Shown here piece after piece: positions 7,319-18,821 of a stretch of DNA of 35,474 nt (positions are counted from its first letter, which is position 1; the number at the start of each line of letters is the position of its first letter). This DNA is from Syntrophaceae bacterium UBA1163 (lineage in GTDB: Bacteria > Desulfobacterota > BSN033 > UBA1163): contig DBZJ01000099.1 in the NCBI GenBank assembly GCA_002311635.1, positions 1 to 35,474 of the forward strand, given 5' to 3'. The notes beneath the pieces are model-generated. The model saw only the letters and a list, made by a program, of their open reading frames with translations, made no database searches and had not been told where the DNA came from. The position numbers and the translations under genes were made by a program.

Positions 7319-9064
7319 TCATTTGTTCTTGTTCAAATAATATTGATGAGCTATGGATAAGACATTATTCACCAACCAATATAAAACCAGACCGGAGGGT
7401 AAGTTGAGGAAAATAAAGGTGAACATCACGGGCATCAACAAAAACATTTTGGCCTGCGCTGGATCGCCTGTTGTAGGACTCATCTTCTGTTGGATGAACT
7501 GCGTTGCGCCCATGACGATTGGGGTAATATAGATTGGGTCTTTTGCCGAAAGGTCCACAATCCAAAGGAGGAAGGGCGCATGCCTCATCTCAATCCCATT
7601 CTGAAGGGCATTATAAAGCGCAAAGAAGACCGGAATCTGAATGAGCATCGGAAGACACCCGCTCAAGGGGTTGATCTTTCTCCTTTTGTAAAGAAGCATG
7701 ATCTCCTGCTGCAGCTTTGCCTTATCTTCCTTGTACTGTTCCTTGAGCCGGTTCATCTCCGGCTGAACCTTCTGCATCTCCTTCATCGATTTCATGCTTA
7801 TTTGCGTCAAAGGAAGGAAGATAATCTTGATCAGAATGCTAATAACGATGATATCAATCCCATAATTTCCCGTGACCGTGTGAGTGAGCCTGATGAACCA
7901 AACCAGAGGTTTTGCAATGATCGTAAAAAAACCATAATCCACCAGTCTTTCCGCACCGACACCCAATGTTTTCAACCGGTTTTCGTCCTTGGGACCTAAG
8001 TAGATCTGGTAGGCAGCGTTCACCTTCCCTTGGGGGGGAATAGTGACAGAGGGGGTCATGACATCAGCCGTCAGCAGGTCCTTCTCAGATCCCTTTACTG
8101 CCAAGGTAATCTCTTTCGACGCGGGAGGGACGACGAGGGCAGTGAAATATTCACCTCCAAAAGAAAACCATTTGATATCCCCTTTCTCTTCGGTTTCAAA
8201 AGGCTCGACGGTCGTCTTCTGGGATCCACAACCGGGCACACACCCTGAACCGCGCGTCCTTCCAAATTCCTTCTTTTCCACCTTTTGATTCCTCAGGAAG
8301 GTATACTTCAGGCCATAATCCTTGTCACCCTCTTTAGCCAATCTTGCCAACTCAATTTTTCCAATCCATCCAAGGCCCACTTGATTCCTGACCTCTTTCG
8401 AAGAACCATTTTGAACCGAGACCTCAAGCTTGATGCTGTATAGCTCAGCGCTACACATGAAGCGCTTCAATACTGTTACCCCGTTCTCCAGGCTTTTTGA
8501 AAAAGTGATTTCACCCTTTTCGCCGTCTTGAAGTAAACGAAGCTGCTCCTTGTCGACCTCCCAATTCTCATCAAGAGGCAGGTTCAAGCCGTTAAAAGTC
8601 AGCCCTAAAGGAAGATCTTTCTCCTCCCTCGTATTAACCAGGTCCAGAGGTTCTGGTTTCTTCGGCTCCTCAGCTTTCTTACCAAGGATCTCATCAACAA
8701 ATTGGGTCAGCTTTATAGCGATCACACTCTGCTTGACCCTGTCTTTGTATCCCTTAAGCTTGAAATGCTTCAATCTTGCATCGTCCGATGTGAAGACAGC
8801 CCAATAATTCTGCGTTTCGACAGTGACCTCCTTTGGGGGAGCGACCTTTCGCCTGACAGGCGACTTTCCTCCCTTCAGGAGTCTCGATTCTCCTAATCCT
8901 GTCCCCTTTTCCACTGCCTTCTCTTGAGGAGAGACCTCCTCCTTTTTCACCTCCTGGGGCTGCGTTTTACTGGGTGGAGGCGGAAAGAACTTTGATTGGA
9001 TTAAAGTCCAGAATATAATAATAAAAAATGTCAATAATATCGCAAGGATAGCTCTTTTCTCCAT
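7319..9064 (-). CDS. yidC: membrane protein insertase YidC
   Basis: The 581-residue protein has the Gram-negative YidC layout. One N-terminal membrane segment (AILAILLTFFIIIFW) is followed by a proline/lysine-rich linker and a large periplasmic domain (about residues 70-360). The conserved insertase core begins near residue 375 (GFFTIIAKPLVWFIRLTH) and includes KIIFLPLTQISMKSMKEM, the cytoplasmic RRKINPLSGCLPMLIQIPVF stretch and the final LVLYWLVNNVLS segment. YidC inserts and folds inner-membrane proteins, alone or with SecYEG. The short NKNK tail is typical of the Gram-negative form. It lies between yidD and jag in the classic ribosomal-protein/RNase P/insertase cluster. A CVPGCG cysteine pair in the periplasmic domain is less usual. 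Confidence 0.97.
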   Translation of the reverse strand: MEKRAILAILLTFFIIIFWTLIQSKFFPPPPSKTQPQEVKKEEVSPQEKAVEKGTGLGESRLLKGGKSPVRRKVAPPKEVTVETQNYWAVFTSDDARLKHFKLKGYKDRVKQSVIAIKLTQFVDEILGKKAEEPKKPEPLDLVNTREEKDLPLGLTFNGLNLPLDENWEVDKEQLRLLQDGEKGEITFSKSLENGVTVLKRFMCSAELYSIKLEVSVQNGSSKEVRNQVGLGWIGKIELARLAKEGDKDYGLKYTFLRNQKVEKKEFGRTRGSGCVPGCGSQKTTVEPFETEEKGDIKWFSFGGEYFTALVVPPASKEITLAVKGSEKDLLTADVMTPSVTIPPQGKVNAAYQIYLGPKDENRLKTLGVGAERLVDYGFFTIIAKPLVWFIRLTHTVTGNYGIDIIVISILIKIIFLPLTQISMKSMKEMQKVQPEMNRLKEQYKEDKAKLQQEIMLLYKRRKINPLSGCLPMLIQIPVFFALYNALQNGIEMRHAPFLLWIVDLSAKDPIYITPIVMGATQFIQQKMSPTTGDPAQAKMFLLMPVMFTFIFLNLPSGLVLYWLVNNVLSIAHQYYLNKNK

Positions 9065-9089
9065 GTTTCCCTTGCTCTAAATCTCCTTC

Positions 9090-9344
9090 CTAAGATTTCT
9101 TGATGGTTTCGGGGACCGGATCGTATCCGCCAAGATGGAAAGGATGGCACTTGGTGAGCCTCTTGAATATGAGCAACACTCCCTCTATGACTCCGAAGCG
9201 TTGGATTGATAGCAAGGCATAGGAGGAACATGAAGGAGTGAAACGGCAGCAAGGCCCGAAGAAGGTTGAAAACGTATGCTGGTAGAGACGAATCAGAATG
9301 ATTAGTCCTTCTTTCATCAACTTGTAAGTCGTTCTCTTTCTCAT
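9090..9344 (-). CDS. yidD: membrane protein insertion efficiency factor YidD
   Basis: This short protein (84 residues from the ATG at 9344) carries the YidD signature: [15 protein letters not shown], then the cysteine-rich [12 protein letters not shown], and the end [13 protein letters not shown]. YidD is a small, amphipathic, membrane-associated protein that assists YidC. The start codon overlaps the rnpA stop (ATGA), suggesting translational coupling. An internal ATG at residue 10 (MKEGLIILI) gives a more typical family start and cannot be excluded. The gap of 25 bases to yidC holds nothing notable. Confidence 0.95.
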   Translation of the reverse strand: MRKRTTYKLMKEGLIILIRLYQHTFSTFFGPCCRFTPSCSSYALLSIQRFGVIEGVLLIFKRLTKCHPFHLGGYDPVPETIKKS

Positions 9345-9697
9345 AAAATGAAGAGTCTACTCAGTTCTTCCTCCGCTTCCTGACCCCGATTAATCGAACA
9401 TCCCTTTTTGATCATCAAAATAAAATCATAACATCCTTTGACGTGATGTTTATGGAGACGAAAAAATTCTCTGATGTAGCGTCTCATTCGATTCCGAAAT
9501 GTCGCTGGACCAATCTCTTTCTTGGCCACGATCCCTAACCGATGGAATGCGCACTCGTTCTTATGTATGAAGAGGATAAAACTTCGAGAGGAAATCCTCC
9601 TCCCAAATTTCATGACCTTTCTGAAATCCTGAGGTTGAGTGATCCGCTCCTTTTCTGTAAACTTGAAGGATCCTTTCACCGCGATCCTCATCCCCAT
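9341..9697 (-). CDS. rnpA: ribonuclease P protein component
   Basis: The 118-residue basic protein contains the RNase P protein core: [16 protein letters not shown] near the start, [21 protein letters not shown] with the RNR motif, and REFFRLH. It binds RNase P RNA and helps it mature tRNA 5' ends. Two ATGs (9697 and 9691) are possible; I keep the longer form because AGGTAG lies just upstream. It follows rpmH, the near-universal pairing, and its end overlaps yidD. The RNase P RNA gene is not in the window. Confidence 0.96.
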   Translation of the reverse strand: MGMRIAVKGSFKFTEKERITQPQDFRKVMKFGRRISSRSFILFIHKNECAFHRLGIVAKKEIGPATFRNRMRRYIREFFRLHKHHVKGCYDFILMIKKGCSINRGQEAEEELSRLFIL

Positions 9698-9742
9698 CTA
9701 CCTGCTGAATGGATTCCCATACCCCCTTCAGGAACGCAAGAT

Positions 9743-9877
9743 TCAAACGGTCAACTTTTTCCTTCCCTTCATTCGCCTCCGCTTTAAAACACTTCGACCG
9801 CTCCTGGTGCTCATCCTCTCCAAGAATCCATGCGTCCTTTTGCGTCTGAGATTACTGGGCTGGTATGTCCTCTTCAT
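9743..9877 (-). CDS. rpmH: 50S ribosomal protein L34
   Basis: The minus strand encodes a complete 44-residue L34: [18 protein letters not shown], then [20 protein letters not shown] and GRKKLTV before a TGA at 9745-9743. The length and sequence are standard. It is a small basic protein of the large ribosomal subunit and the first gene of the minus-strand operon leading to rnpA, yidD, yidC, jag and mnmE. A good promoter lies about 50 bases upstream. Confidence 0.97.
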   Translation of the reverse strand: MKRTYQPSNLRRKRTHGFLERMSTRSGRSVLKRRRMKGRKKLTV

Positions 9878-9929
9878 CGAATCCCTCTTTATTAGAGTGG
9901 CTTATTTTCTGAAATGATTAAACTTTCAA

Positions 9930-9958
9930 TTTAAACCACATTTATCACCCATTGTCAA
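9930..9958 (-). promoter_or_regulatory. rpmH operon promoter
   Basis: On the minus strand TTGACA (9958-9953) is followed after 17 bases by TTTAAA (9935-9930). The -35 is perfect; the -10 matches four of six bases. It faces away from the gyrA promoter, whose -35 starts 18 bases further right. Confidence 0.6.
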
Positions 9959-9976
9959 GATTGCCTCTCAATTTTG

Positions 9977-10006
9977 TTGACAGAACAGGGCCTTTTATAT
10001 TAGATT
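9977..10006 (+). promoter_or_regulatory. gyrA promoter, divergent from rpmH
   Basis: TTGACA at 9977-9982 is followed by the AT-rich run TTTTATATTAGATTTTG. With an 18-base spacer the -10 would be TAGATT (10001-10006); TATTAG with 15 bases is an alternative. It is about 140 bases from the gyrA ATG. The rest of the 267-base gap between rpmH and gyrA (9878-10144) is AT-rich near the promoters and shows no gene or clear DnaA box. Confidence 0.5.
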
Positions 10007-10144
10007 TTGTAATGAAATTTAGGCATCTCTCCCCAAAAGGGGAGGACTTTCCGGAGATGACCGACAACTGTTCATCTTGCCTCATAATCTGAACCAAAGG
10101 ATGATTAAGATCCCTTTTCGACCTCCGTCACCCCAGGAGTTTCA

Positions 10145-12571
10145 ATGAGCGTTGCTATCGAGCACATCCCAGTCAATATCGAAGATGAGATGAAAAAGTC
10201 GTACATGGACTACGCCATGAGCGTGATCATCGGTCGAGCCCTTCCCGATGTGCGCGACGGTCTCAAGCCCGTTCATCGCCGGGTCCTCTACGCGATGAAC
10301 GAGTTAAACAACGATTGGGACAAGCCCTATAAAAAGTCGGCAAGAATCGTCGGGGACGTGATGGGTAAATATCATCCCCACGGGGATATGGCGATCTATG
10401 ATGCCATTGTCAGAATGGCCCAGGACTTCTCTCTCCGCTATCCACTGGTCGATGGCCAAGGGAACTTTGGCTCCATTGATGGAGATCCACCTGCGGCCAT
10501 GAGATATACCGAGATCAGAATGGCCAAGATTGCCGCCGAATTGTTGGCAGATATCGATAAGGAAACCGTCGACTTTGTCCCGAATTACGATGACACTTCA
10601 GTCGAACCTTCAGTCCTTCCATCCAAATTCCCGAACCTCATTATCAACGGATCTTCCGGGATTGCTGTGGGCATGGCCACCAATATCCCTCCTCACAACC
10701 TCACGGAATCTATCAACGCCATCATTGCCCTCATCGAAACCCCTGAGGCCTCCGTGGCGGAATTGATGGACCACCTTCCCGGGCCCGACTTTCCTACAGC
10801 AGGCTTCATTTACGGGAAAGAGGGCATACGTCAGGCCTATGAAACGGGAAAGGGTGTGATCCAGCTTCGAGCCAGAGCCCTCATCGAGAGGGATCGAAAG
10901 GGCGAACGTGAAAATATCGTCATCACCGAGCTCCCCTATCAAACCAATAAGGCCAAGCTCATCGAAAGAATCGCTGAATTAGCTCAGGAGAAAACGATCG
11001 AGGGAATTGCCAATGTCCGGGACGAATCGGACCGGGAAGGGATGAGGGTGGTTGTCGAATTGAAACGGAATGAGGTCGCCGAGGTCATCCTCAATCAGCT
11101 GTATAAACACACGCAGATGCAAACCTCCTTCGGGATCATTCTCCTGGCCATCCATCAGAATCAGCCAAAGCTTCTCTCCCTCAAAGAGATGCTTCATTTT
11201 TTTATTCAGCATCGCCAAGAGGTCGTGCTCCGAAGATCCCGCTTTGAGCTAAACAAGGCAGAGGCCAGAGCGCATATCCTTGAGGGTTTGAAAAAGGCAA
11301 TTGACCATATTGATGCCGTCATCGCTACGATTAGGGCCTCCAAGACGCCCAAAGAGGCGAAGGACCGTTTGATGGAAAAATTCGCCTTTTCTGATGAGCA
11401 GGCCCAAGCGATCTTGGAGATGAGGCTCCAACGGCTCACCAACCTCGAACAGCGCAAAATTGTGGAAGAGTATGAGGAGACCATCAAATTGATTAATCGC
11501 CTGAAAGCTCTCCTCGCCAGTGAACGATTGGTTCTCAATTTGATTAAGGAGGAACTTGTCTCCATCCGCGACGCCTTTGGAGACGAGAGGAAGACGGAAA
11601 TTGTGGAGGCTGCCCCGGAAATCCGAGTCGAAGACCTTATCGCCGAAGAGGATATGGTGGTGACGATCACCCACACCGGATATATTAAAAGGAATCCCAT
11701 CAGCCTCTACCGGAGTCAGCATCGCGGAGGAAAGGGGAAAGTGGGGATCAACGTCAAAGAGGAAGATTTTGTAGTGGACCTCTTCATCGCCTCCACACAT
11801 GACTATCTCTTGTTCTTCACGGACGCTGGAAAAATTCATTGGATGAAGGTTCACGAACTTCCTCAGGCGGGACGCCTCACGCGGGGGAAAGCCATCGTCA
11901 ATCTTCTCCATCTCAGCCCCCAGGAGAAAGTGACGGCTATTCTGTCCCTCAAAGATTTTGCCAAAGAGATGTTCATCACCTTTATGACCAAAAAGGGGAC
12001 GATTAAGAAGACGGCCCTCGAAGCCTACAGCAATCCCCGGTCGGGTGGCATCATCGCCATTCACCTCGACGAGGGGGATGAGCTTATCTCCACCAAACTG
12101 ACCGACGGAAAACAGCATCTTTTTATCGGCACCAAAACGGGAAAAGCCATTCATTTCCCAGAAAACCAGATCAGGGAGATGGGCCGCACGGCTCGCGGGA
12201 TCAGGGGAATAAAAATTTCAAAACAAGATGAAGTCGTGGCTATGGAAGAGGTTGCCCCCCACACTCAGATCCTCACGGTCACAGCGAATGGCTACGGAAA
12301 GCGGACTCAGGCCTCTGAATATCGTGTCCAAAATAGGGGAGGAACCGGGATCTTTACGGTGAAGAGAACCCAAAAGACCGGGGACGTGATAGGCATCAAA
12401 ACCGTCGTAGACGAAGATGAATTGATGGTCATCTCCAACAAGGGTAAGATTATCCGCTTGCGAGCGGTAGATATCCCCGTTCAAGGAAGGAGCACTCAAG
12501 GCGTGAGGCTGATCACCCTCGAGGAGGGGGAGAGGGTGGTCGCTGTGGCCAGACTGGCAGAGAAAGAATAA
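10145..12571 (+). CDS. gyrA: DNA gyrase subunit A
   Basis: The 808-residue subunit A of gyrase cuts and rejoins DNA. The catalytic tyrosine is Tyr121 in AAMRYTEIR. The quinolone-determining region reads [12 protein letters not shown], so the residue equivalent to E. coli Ser83 is methionine while the Asp87 equivalent is kept. The C-terminal DNA-wrapping domain contains a GyrA box of the form QHRGGKG (consensus QRRGGKG), which identifies this as GyrA rather than ParC. AGGAG lies 7 bases before the ATG. It is the first plus-strand gene after the strand switch, ahead of dnaA, an order that differs from the more familiar dnaA-dnaN-recF-gyrB-gyrA. Confidence 0.98.
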   Translation: MSVAIEHIPVNIEDEMKKSYMDYAMSVIIGRALPDVRDGLKPVHRRVLYAMNELNNDWDKPYKKSARIVGDVMGKYHPHGDMAIYDAIVRMAQDFSLRYPLVDGQGNFGSIDGDPPAAMRYTEIRMAKIAAELLADIDKETVDFVPNYDDTSVEPSVLPSKFPNLIINGSSGIAVGMATNIPPHNLTESINAIIALIETPEASVAELMDHLPGPDFPTAGFIYGKEGIRQAYETGKGVIQLRARALIERDRKGERENIVITELPYQTNKAKLIERIAELAQEKTIEGIANVRDESDREGMRVVVELKRNEVAEVILNQLYKHTQMQTSFGIILLAIHQNQPKLLSLKEMLHFFIQHRQEVVLRRSRFELNKAEARAHILEGLKKAIDHIDAVIATIRASKTPKEAKDRLMEKFAFSDEQAQAILEMRLQRLTNLEQRKIVEEYEETIKLINRLKALLASERLVLNLIKEELVSIRDAFGDERKTEIVEAAPEIRVEDLIAEEDMVVTITHTGYIKRNPISLYRSQHRGGKGKVGINVKEEDFVVDLFIASTHDYLLFFTDAGKIHWMKVHELPQAGRLTRGKAIVNLLHLSPQEKVTAILSLKDFAKEMFITFMTKKGTIKKTALEAYSNPRSGGIIAIHLDEGDELISTKLTDGKQHLFIGTKTGKAIHFPENQIREMGRTARGIRGIKISKQDEVVAMEEVAPHTQILTVTANGYGKRTQASEYRVQNRGGTGIFTVKRTQKTGDVIGIKTVVDEDELMVISNKGKIIRLRAVDIPVQGRSTQGVRLITLEEGERVVAVARLAEKE

Positions 12572-12816
12572 TTTTACAAAAAAAGCTTGATTTTTTTGGA
12601 TAACGGATTTAATATTTAGCACGTGAATTTTCAAGAATTCTAATCCTCAAAATTTTTCCCCTCTTTGTCTTTAAATTCATTTATCCACAGTTGTGGAAAC
12701 GTTGTGCAAAGAGACTTATAACTAATTGAAAATGAAGATATTTTCTTTTTGGGGTCGATCCTGCCCGTTCCATCGATACCCCCTTTCTGATGCTTCAAAC
12801 CAGTAAGGTCAATTTC
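12572..12816. other. candidate oriC / dnaA control region
   Basis: This 245-base gap before dnaA holds a perfect DnaA box TTATCCACA (12681-12689), a minus-strand GTTTCCACA (12700-12692) and a minus-strand CTTTGCACA (12711-12703), start to start 11 bases apart. A near box TTATCCAAA lies on the minus strand at 12603-12595. The flanks are rich in A and T (runs near 12579-12597 and 12716-12745) and could melt. The box cluster fits a small origin or a DnaA autoregulatory site. Position and strand layout favour oriC, but the cluster is small for a full origin. Confidence 0.6.
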
Positions 12817-14154
12817 ATGGAAGATTTATGGCCTAAGGCCATCGATGCGTTAAAGGAAAGAGTCGGTCAACAGAACTTCGACATTTGGATTAAACCGATT
12901 CACTTTGTCTCCAGGGAAGGAGAAAAGGTTGAGTTAGAGGTCCCGAATCGGTTCTTCAAAGAGTGGATCAACGAACACTATTCCCTTCATATTAAAGATG
13001 TGATTTCCCTCTTCACCCATATGCCTTGTCAACTCCAATTCCGAATCAGAAACGAAAAGATCAATGGAAAGGATCCGATTTCCCAACCTCTGCCAAACTA
13101 CGAACAGCTGGCCAGCCATTCTTTCCAACCGAACTTCAATCCCAAATACACGTTCGACCATTTCGTGGTCGGAGCGAGCAACCAGTTTGCTCATGCGGCC
13201 TGCCTGGCTGTTGCGGATTTACCGGCCAAGAATTACAACCCTCTCTTTATTTATGGAGGGGTGGGGTTGGGAAAAACCCATCTTCTCCACGCCATCGGAA
13301 ACCATATCGTGCAACATCGTATTCTTCCAGATGTGAGGAAGATTTTCTACCTCTCCTCGGAGGAGTTCACCAATGAGCTGATCAACTCTCTTCGCTATGA
13401 GAAAATGGATGAGTTTCGAAATAAATTTAGAAAGATGGATATCCTGTTAATCGATGACATCCAATTCATTGCCGGGAAGGAGAGAACACAAGCCGAATTT
13501 TTTCATACCTTCAACTCCCTTTACGAAGCAAGGAGACAAATTGTTGTCACCAGCGACAAGTTTCCAAAAGATATTCCTGACTTCGAAGAACGACTTCGAT
13601 CTCGTTTCGAATGGGGTTTGATCGCGGACATTCAGCCGCCCGATATCGAAACCAAGGTGGCCATTTTGAGAAAGAAAGCCGAAACGGAAAATATCGCCCT
13701 CCCGAACGATGTCGCTTTCTTTCTTGCCTCTCAGATTGATTCCAATATTCGAATCTTGGAGGGATCCCTCATCCGTATCGGTGCTTTTGCTTCTCTCACC
13801 AAAGCACCGATCGATGTGCAATTGGCGAAAGAAGTGTTGAAGAACATTATCAAACCCAAAGAGGAATTCGTTTCGATCGACCTGGTTCAAAAAGTGGTTT
13901 CTAATTTTTTTAATATTAAGATTTCAGATCTGAAGGTGAAAAGAAAATATAAGGGTTATGTGGTACCTCGACAGATCGCCATGTATCTCTGTCGAAAGTT
14001 AACCAATGCCTCGCTCCTTGAAATCGGAGACAAATTCGGAGGGAAAGATCATTCCACCGTTCTTCACTCCATAAAGAAAGTCGAGCAGAAGATGGGCCAA
14101 GAGACACCCTTTAAGGAAATGATAGAGAATTTGCATGGCCGAATTAAATCATAA
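12817..14154 (+). CDS. dnaA: chromosomal replication initiator DnaA
   Basis: DnaA (445 residues from this start) binds DnaA boxes and opens the origin. It has domain I (DLWPKAIDALKERVGQQNF), an AAA+ core with Walker A GGVGLGKT (about 147-154) and Walker B LLIDDIQFI, and domain IV with the DnaA-box helix GGKDHSTVLHSIKKVE. An ATG at 12790 would add nine residues, but no ribosome site precedes it. The ATG at 12817 follows TAAGGT and gives the usual family N-terminus. The perfect DnaA box 128 bases upstream suggests autoregulation. It lies between gyrA and dnaN. Confidence 0.97.
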   Translation: MEDLWPKAIDALKERVGQQNFDIWIKPIHFVSREGEKVELEVPNRFFKEWINEHYSLHIKDVISLFTHMPCQLQFRIRNEKINGKDPISQPLPNYEQLASHSFQPNFNPKYTFDHFVVGASNQFAHAACLAVADLPAKNYNPLFIYGGVGLGKTHLLHAIGNHIVQHRILPDVRKIFYLSSEEFTNELINSLRYEKMDEFRNKFRKMDILLIDDIQFIAGKERTQAEFFHTFNSLYEARRQIVVTSDKFPKDIPDFEERLRSRFEWGLIADIQPPDIETKVAILRKKAETENIALPNDVAFFLASQIDSNIRILEGSLIRIGAFASLTKAPIDVQLAKEVLKNIIKPKEEFVSIDLVQKVVSNFFNIKISDLKVKRKYKGYVVPRQIAMYLCRKLTNASLLEIGDKFGGKDHSTVLHSIKKVEQKMGQETPFKEMIENLHGRIKS

Positions 14155-14427
14155 ACCCTTCTTTATTTTTTCTCGGCGTTATTCCTTACAATGACACTTA
14201 ACGCCGGAGAGAAAATGCGGTGGAAATATTGTGAGTGAATGAGGAGAGCGAAGAAGAATGGATGTATTTTCTCAAAAAAGGATGAATTTCCCAAACCTTT
14301 AGGGTAATTCTTCAACAATCAATTCCCTTTTTGTTTTTTAACTTAGGGCCTTTTTCATCATTTCCACATACATAGACGACGGAGACGTATTAAGTAAGAT
14401 AGAGAATAATATTAGGAGGCAAATACG
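14155..14427. other. dnaA-dnaN intergenic region
   Basis: A gene-free 273-base stretch. It holds one imperfect hairpin (TCTCGGCGTT at 14171-14180 with AACGCCGGAGA at 14200-14210, long loop, no downstream T-run), a pyrimidine-rich run around 14320-14357, and a weak DnaA-like box ATTTCCACA at 14360-14368. AGGAGG before the dnaN ATG is clear. It could hold the dnaN promoter or an accessory part of the origin, but nothing is decisive. Confidence 0.5.
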
Positions 14428-15561
14428 ATGGATTTCGAAATCGACAAGAAAGAGTTCGTAAAGGGATTAAGCCTTATGCAAAGTGTCGCAGGAAGAAAGA
14501 CAACGCTCCCCATCTTATCCCATATTTTATTAGAGTGGGAGAAAAACTCCCTCTATCTCACCGGAACGGATTTAGAAACAGGAATCCGGGAAGAATTACC
14601 TGCTAAAATTCATCAAACAGGAAAAGCCTCTGTTTCAGCGAAGAAGCTGTACGAAATCGTAAGGGAATTACCCGAGGAGACCATCCATATCCAGAAGAAA
14701 GATAATCAATGGATTACGCTTCAATGCGGAAAATCCATTTTTAATCTTGCCGGGTTAGATCCAGAAGAATTTCCCTCTCTTCCCTCCTACCAAGAGGAAA
14801 ATTTTTGTACTGTTTCCACTCGACTCATTCGAGAGATGATTGAAAAGACCGTTTTTGCTGCCTCCAATGAAGAATCTCGCTATCACCTCAACGGGGTTCT
14901 CTTTGCGCAGGCGAAACAAGCAGGAAAAGACGCGTTAAGAATGGTCGCTACGGATGGCCATCGGCTTTCTATGATTGATCGAGAGAATGAGAAAATTCGG
15001 GGCGTTGAGGAAAAAGGAGTGATTATTCCCAAGAAGGGAGTGTTGGAGATTCGGAGGATCATCGGAGATCGAGATGGGGAAGAAGAGATGGGAATCTATT
15101 TCAATGTCAGCCATGGATTTTTTAAAATGGGGAAATCCCTCACGGTGATTCGACTGATCGATGGTGAATTTCCAGAATACGAGCAGGTCATCCCAAAAGG
15201 AAATGATAAGAAAGTAGTGATGGCAAAAGAGAGAATGATCAGCAGCCTGAAAAGGGTTTCTACCATGGCCAGCGAAAGAATGGAGGGAGTGAAATTCTCT
15301 GTTACAGCAAATTCTGTGGAGATGTCCTCCACCCATCAAGATTTTGGAGATGCCAAAGAAGAGGTCGAGGTGGTTTACGACGGAATTCCTCTTCAGGTTG
15401 GGTTTAATGCGAGATATTTGATCGAGGCGTTCAATGTGATCGATACGGAAGAGGTTCTGATGGAGTTGAAGGATGAAGGAAGTCCCGGGATCCTCAGACC
15501 CTCCTCTTCTACCCCGGGATTCTCCAATCAAATTTCCATCATCATGCCCATGAGGCTTTAG
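14428..15561 (+). CDS. dnaN: DNA polymerase III beta sliding clamp
   Basis: The 377-residue protein has the three-fold repeated clamp structure: the first domain MDFEIDKKEFVKGLSLMQSVAGRKTTLPILSHIL split around residues 1-34, then GLDPEEFPSLP and LNGVLF in the second, and FNARYLIEAF and IMPMRL at the end. The terminal IIMPMRL is the conserved clamp tail that lines the partner-binding pocket. The ring tethers the replicative polymerase and recruits repair proteins. The ATG has a strong AGGAGG 7 bases upstream. It is followed after 56 bases by gyrB; recF, often between them, is absent. Confidence 0.97.
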   Translation: MDFEIDKKEFVKGLSLMQSVAGRKTTLPILSHILLEWEKNSLYLTGTDLETGIREELPAKIHQTGKASVSAKKLYEIVRELPEETIHIQKKDNQWITLQCGKSIFNLAGLDPEEFPSLPSYQEENFCTVSTRLIREMIEKTVFAASNEESRYHLNGVLFAQAKQAGKDALRMVATDGHRLSMIDRENEKIRGVEEKGVIIPKKGVLEIRRIIGDRDGEEEMGIYFNVSHGFFKMGKSLTVIRLIDGEFPEYEQVIPKGNDKKVVMAKERMISSLKRVSTMASERMEGVKFSVTANSVEMSSTHQDFGDAKEEVEVVYDGIPLQVGFNARYLIEAFNVIDTEEVLMELKDEGSPGILRPSSSTPGFSNQISIIMPMRL

Positions 15562-15578
15562 AGATACCGTGACGGTGA

Positions 15579-18011
<2,433 letters not shown>

Positions 18012-18148
18012 TGTTAAAGAAATTATAAATGTCAAAATCCAGATGCGAATCAACGTCAAGGGCTAAAATTCCAAACCTTTTTGGGATTTGAGCTTTGGGC
18101 TTGACTTGAAATTTGAACTTTGTCATTTGGCATTCACGGTATAAATGA
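18012..18148. repeat. degenerate AAATTCCAAA/TTTGGAATT-type intergenic repeat
   Basis: The gyrB-coaE gap is almost entirely repetitive words such as AAATTCCAAA, TTGAAATTTGAAC and CATTTGGCATT. Its two halves are roughly inverted, so the transcript could fold. Similar words recur at 21640-21760, 22896-23005 and 28885-28955. Confidence 0.6.
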
Positions 18149-18772
18149 ATGCTTATCGTCGGATTGACAGGGGGGGTGGCAAGCGGAAAGACGGCTGTCT
18201 CCGAGGTCTTAAGAGAAGAGGGCGCTTATATCATCGATGCAGACCAGATTGCCAGGGAGTTGGTTCAACCCCACAAACCCGCCTGGAATGAGATCATCAG
18301 GGCATTTGGCAAGGAAATCCTTCAAGAGGATAGATCCGTTGATCGAAAAGAATTAGCGGATAAGATCTTTGCAGATCCCGAGCAGAGGAAAGTTCTGAAC
18401 CAGATTCTCCATCCTCGCATCAAAGAGGAGATCGCTCGAAGAGCAAGAGAGATCGGGCAAAAGAATCCCGAAGCGATCGTGGTGATTGATGCGCCGCTCC
18501 TGGTCGAGCTCGGAATGCACCATAAAGTGGATCGACTGATTGTGGTCACTTCGACGCAGACGCAACAAATGGAGAGGCTGAAAAAACGGGATGGGAGAAG
18601 CCCCGAGGAGGCGTTGAGGCTCCTCTCTTCTCAGATGCCCGTCGAGGAAAAGGAAAAACTGGCGGATTTCGTCGTGCGGAATGAGGGGTCCCTCGAAGAG
18701 ATGAAGAAGAGGGCCAAGGAGGTTTTCAAAGAATTGAAAAGGGGTATGCTTCAAAAAAATAAAAAACAGTAG
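18149..18772 (+). CDS. coaE: dephospho-CoA kinase
   Basis: The 207-residue kinase catalyses the last step of coenzyme A synthesis, phosphorylating the 3'-hydroxyl of dephospho-CoA. The P-loop is [11 protein letters not shown] at residues 5-15. It is followed by the family motifs [19 protein letters not shown] and [16 protein letters not shown]. The ATG at 18149 gives the usual start MLIVGLTGG. It lies after a repeat-filled gap downstream of gyrB and 49 bases before rho; the pairing coaE-rho is common in this group. Confidence 0.96.
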   Translation: MLIVGLTGGVASGKTAVSEVLREEGAYIIDADQIARELVQPHKPAWNEIIRAFGKEILQEDRSVDRKELADKIFADPEQRKVLNQILHPRIKEEIARRAREIGQKNPEAIVVIDAPLLVELGMHHKVDRLIVVTSTQTQQMERLKKRDGRSPEEALRLLSSQMPVEEKEKLADFVVRNEGSLEEMKKRAKEVFKELKRGMLQKNKKQ

Positions 18773-18821
18773 GCCTGTTGGGCCCGAACGCACAACAATA
18801 CAGGAGGATGAAGGAAAACGT

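Noticed and set aside
11249..12154. 301-codon open frame antisense to gyrA
   Set aside because: It is a shadow of gyrA with no family resemblance; the plus strand encodes a complete GyrA.
12615..12630. CACGTG core resembling parS near oriC
   Set aside because: The flanks TTTAG and AATTT match only a minority of the parS arm positions, unlike the perfect site at 5386.
14171..14210. Hairpin after dnaA as a terminator
   Set aside because: One bulge, a 19-base loop and no T-run on either strand after the stem.
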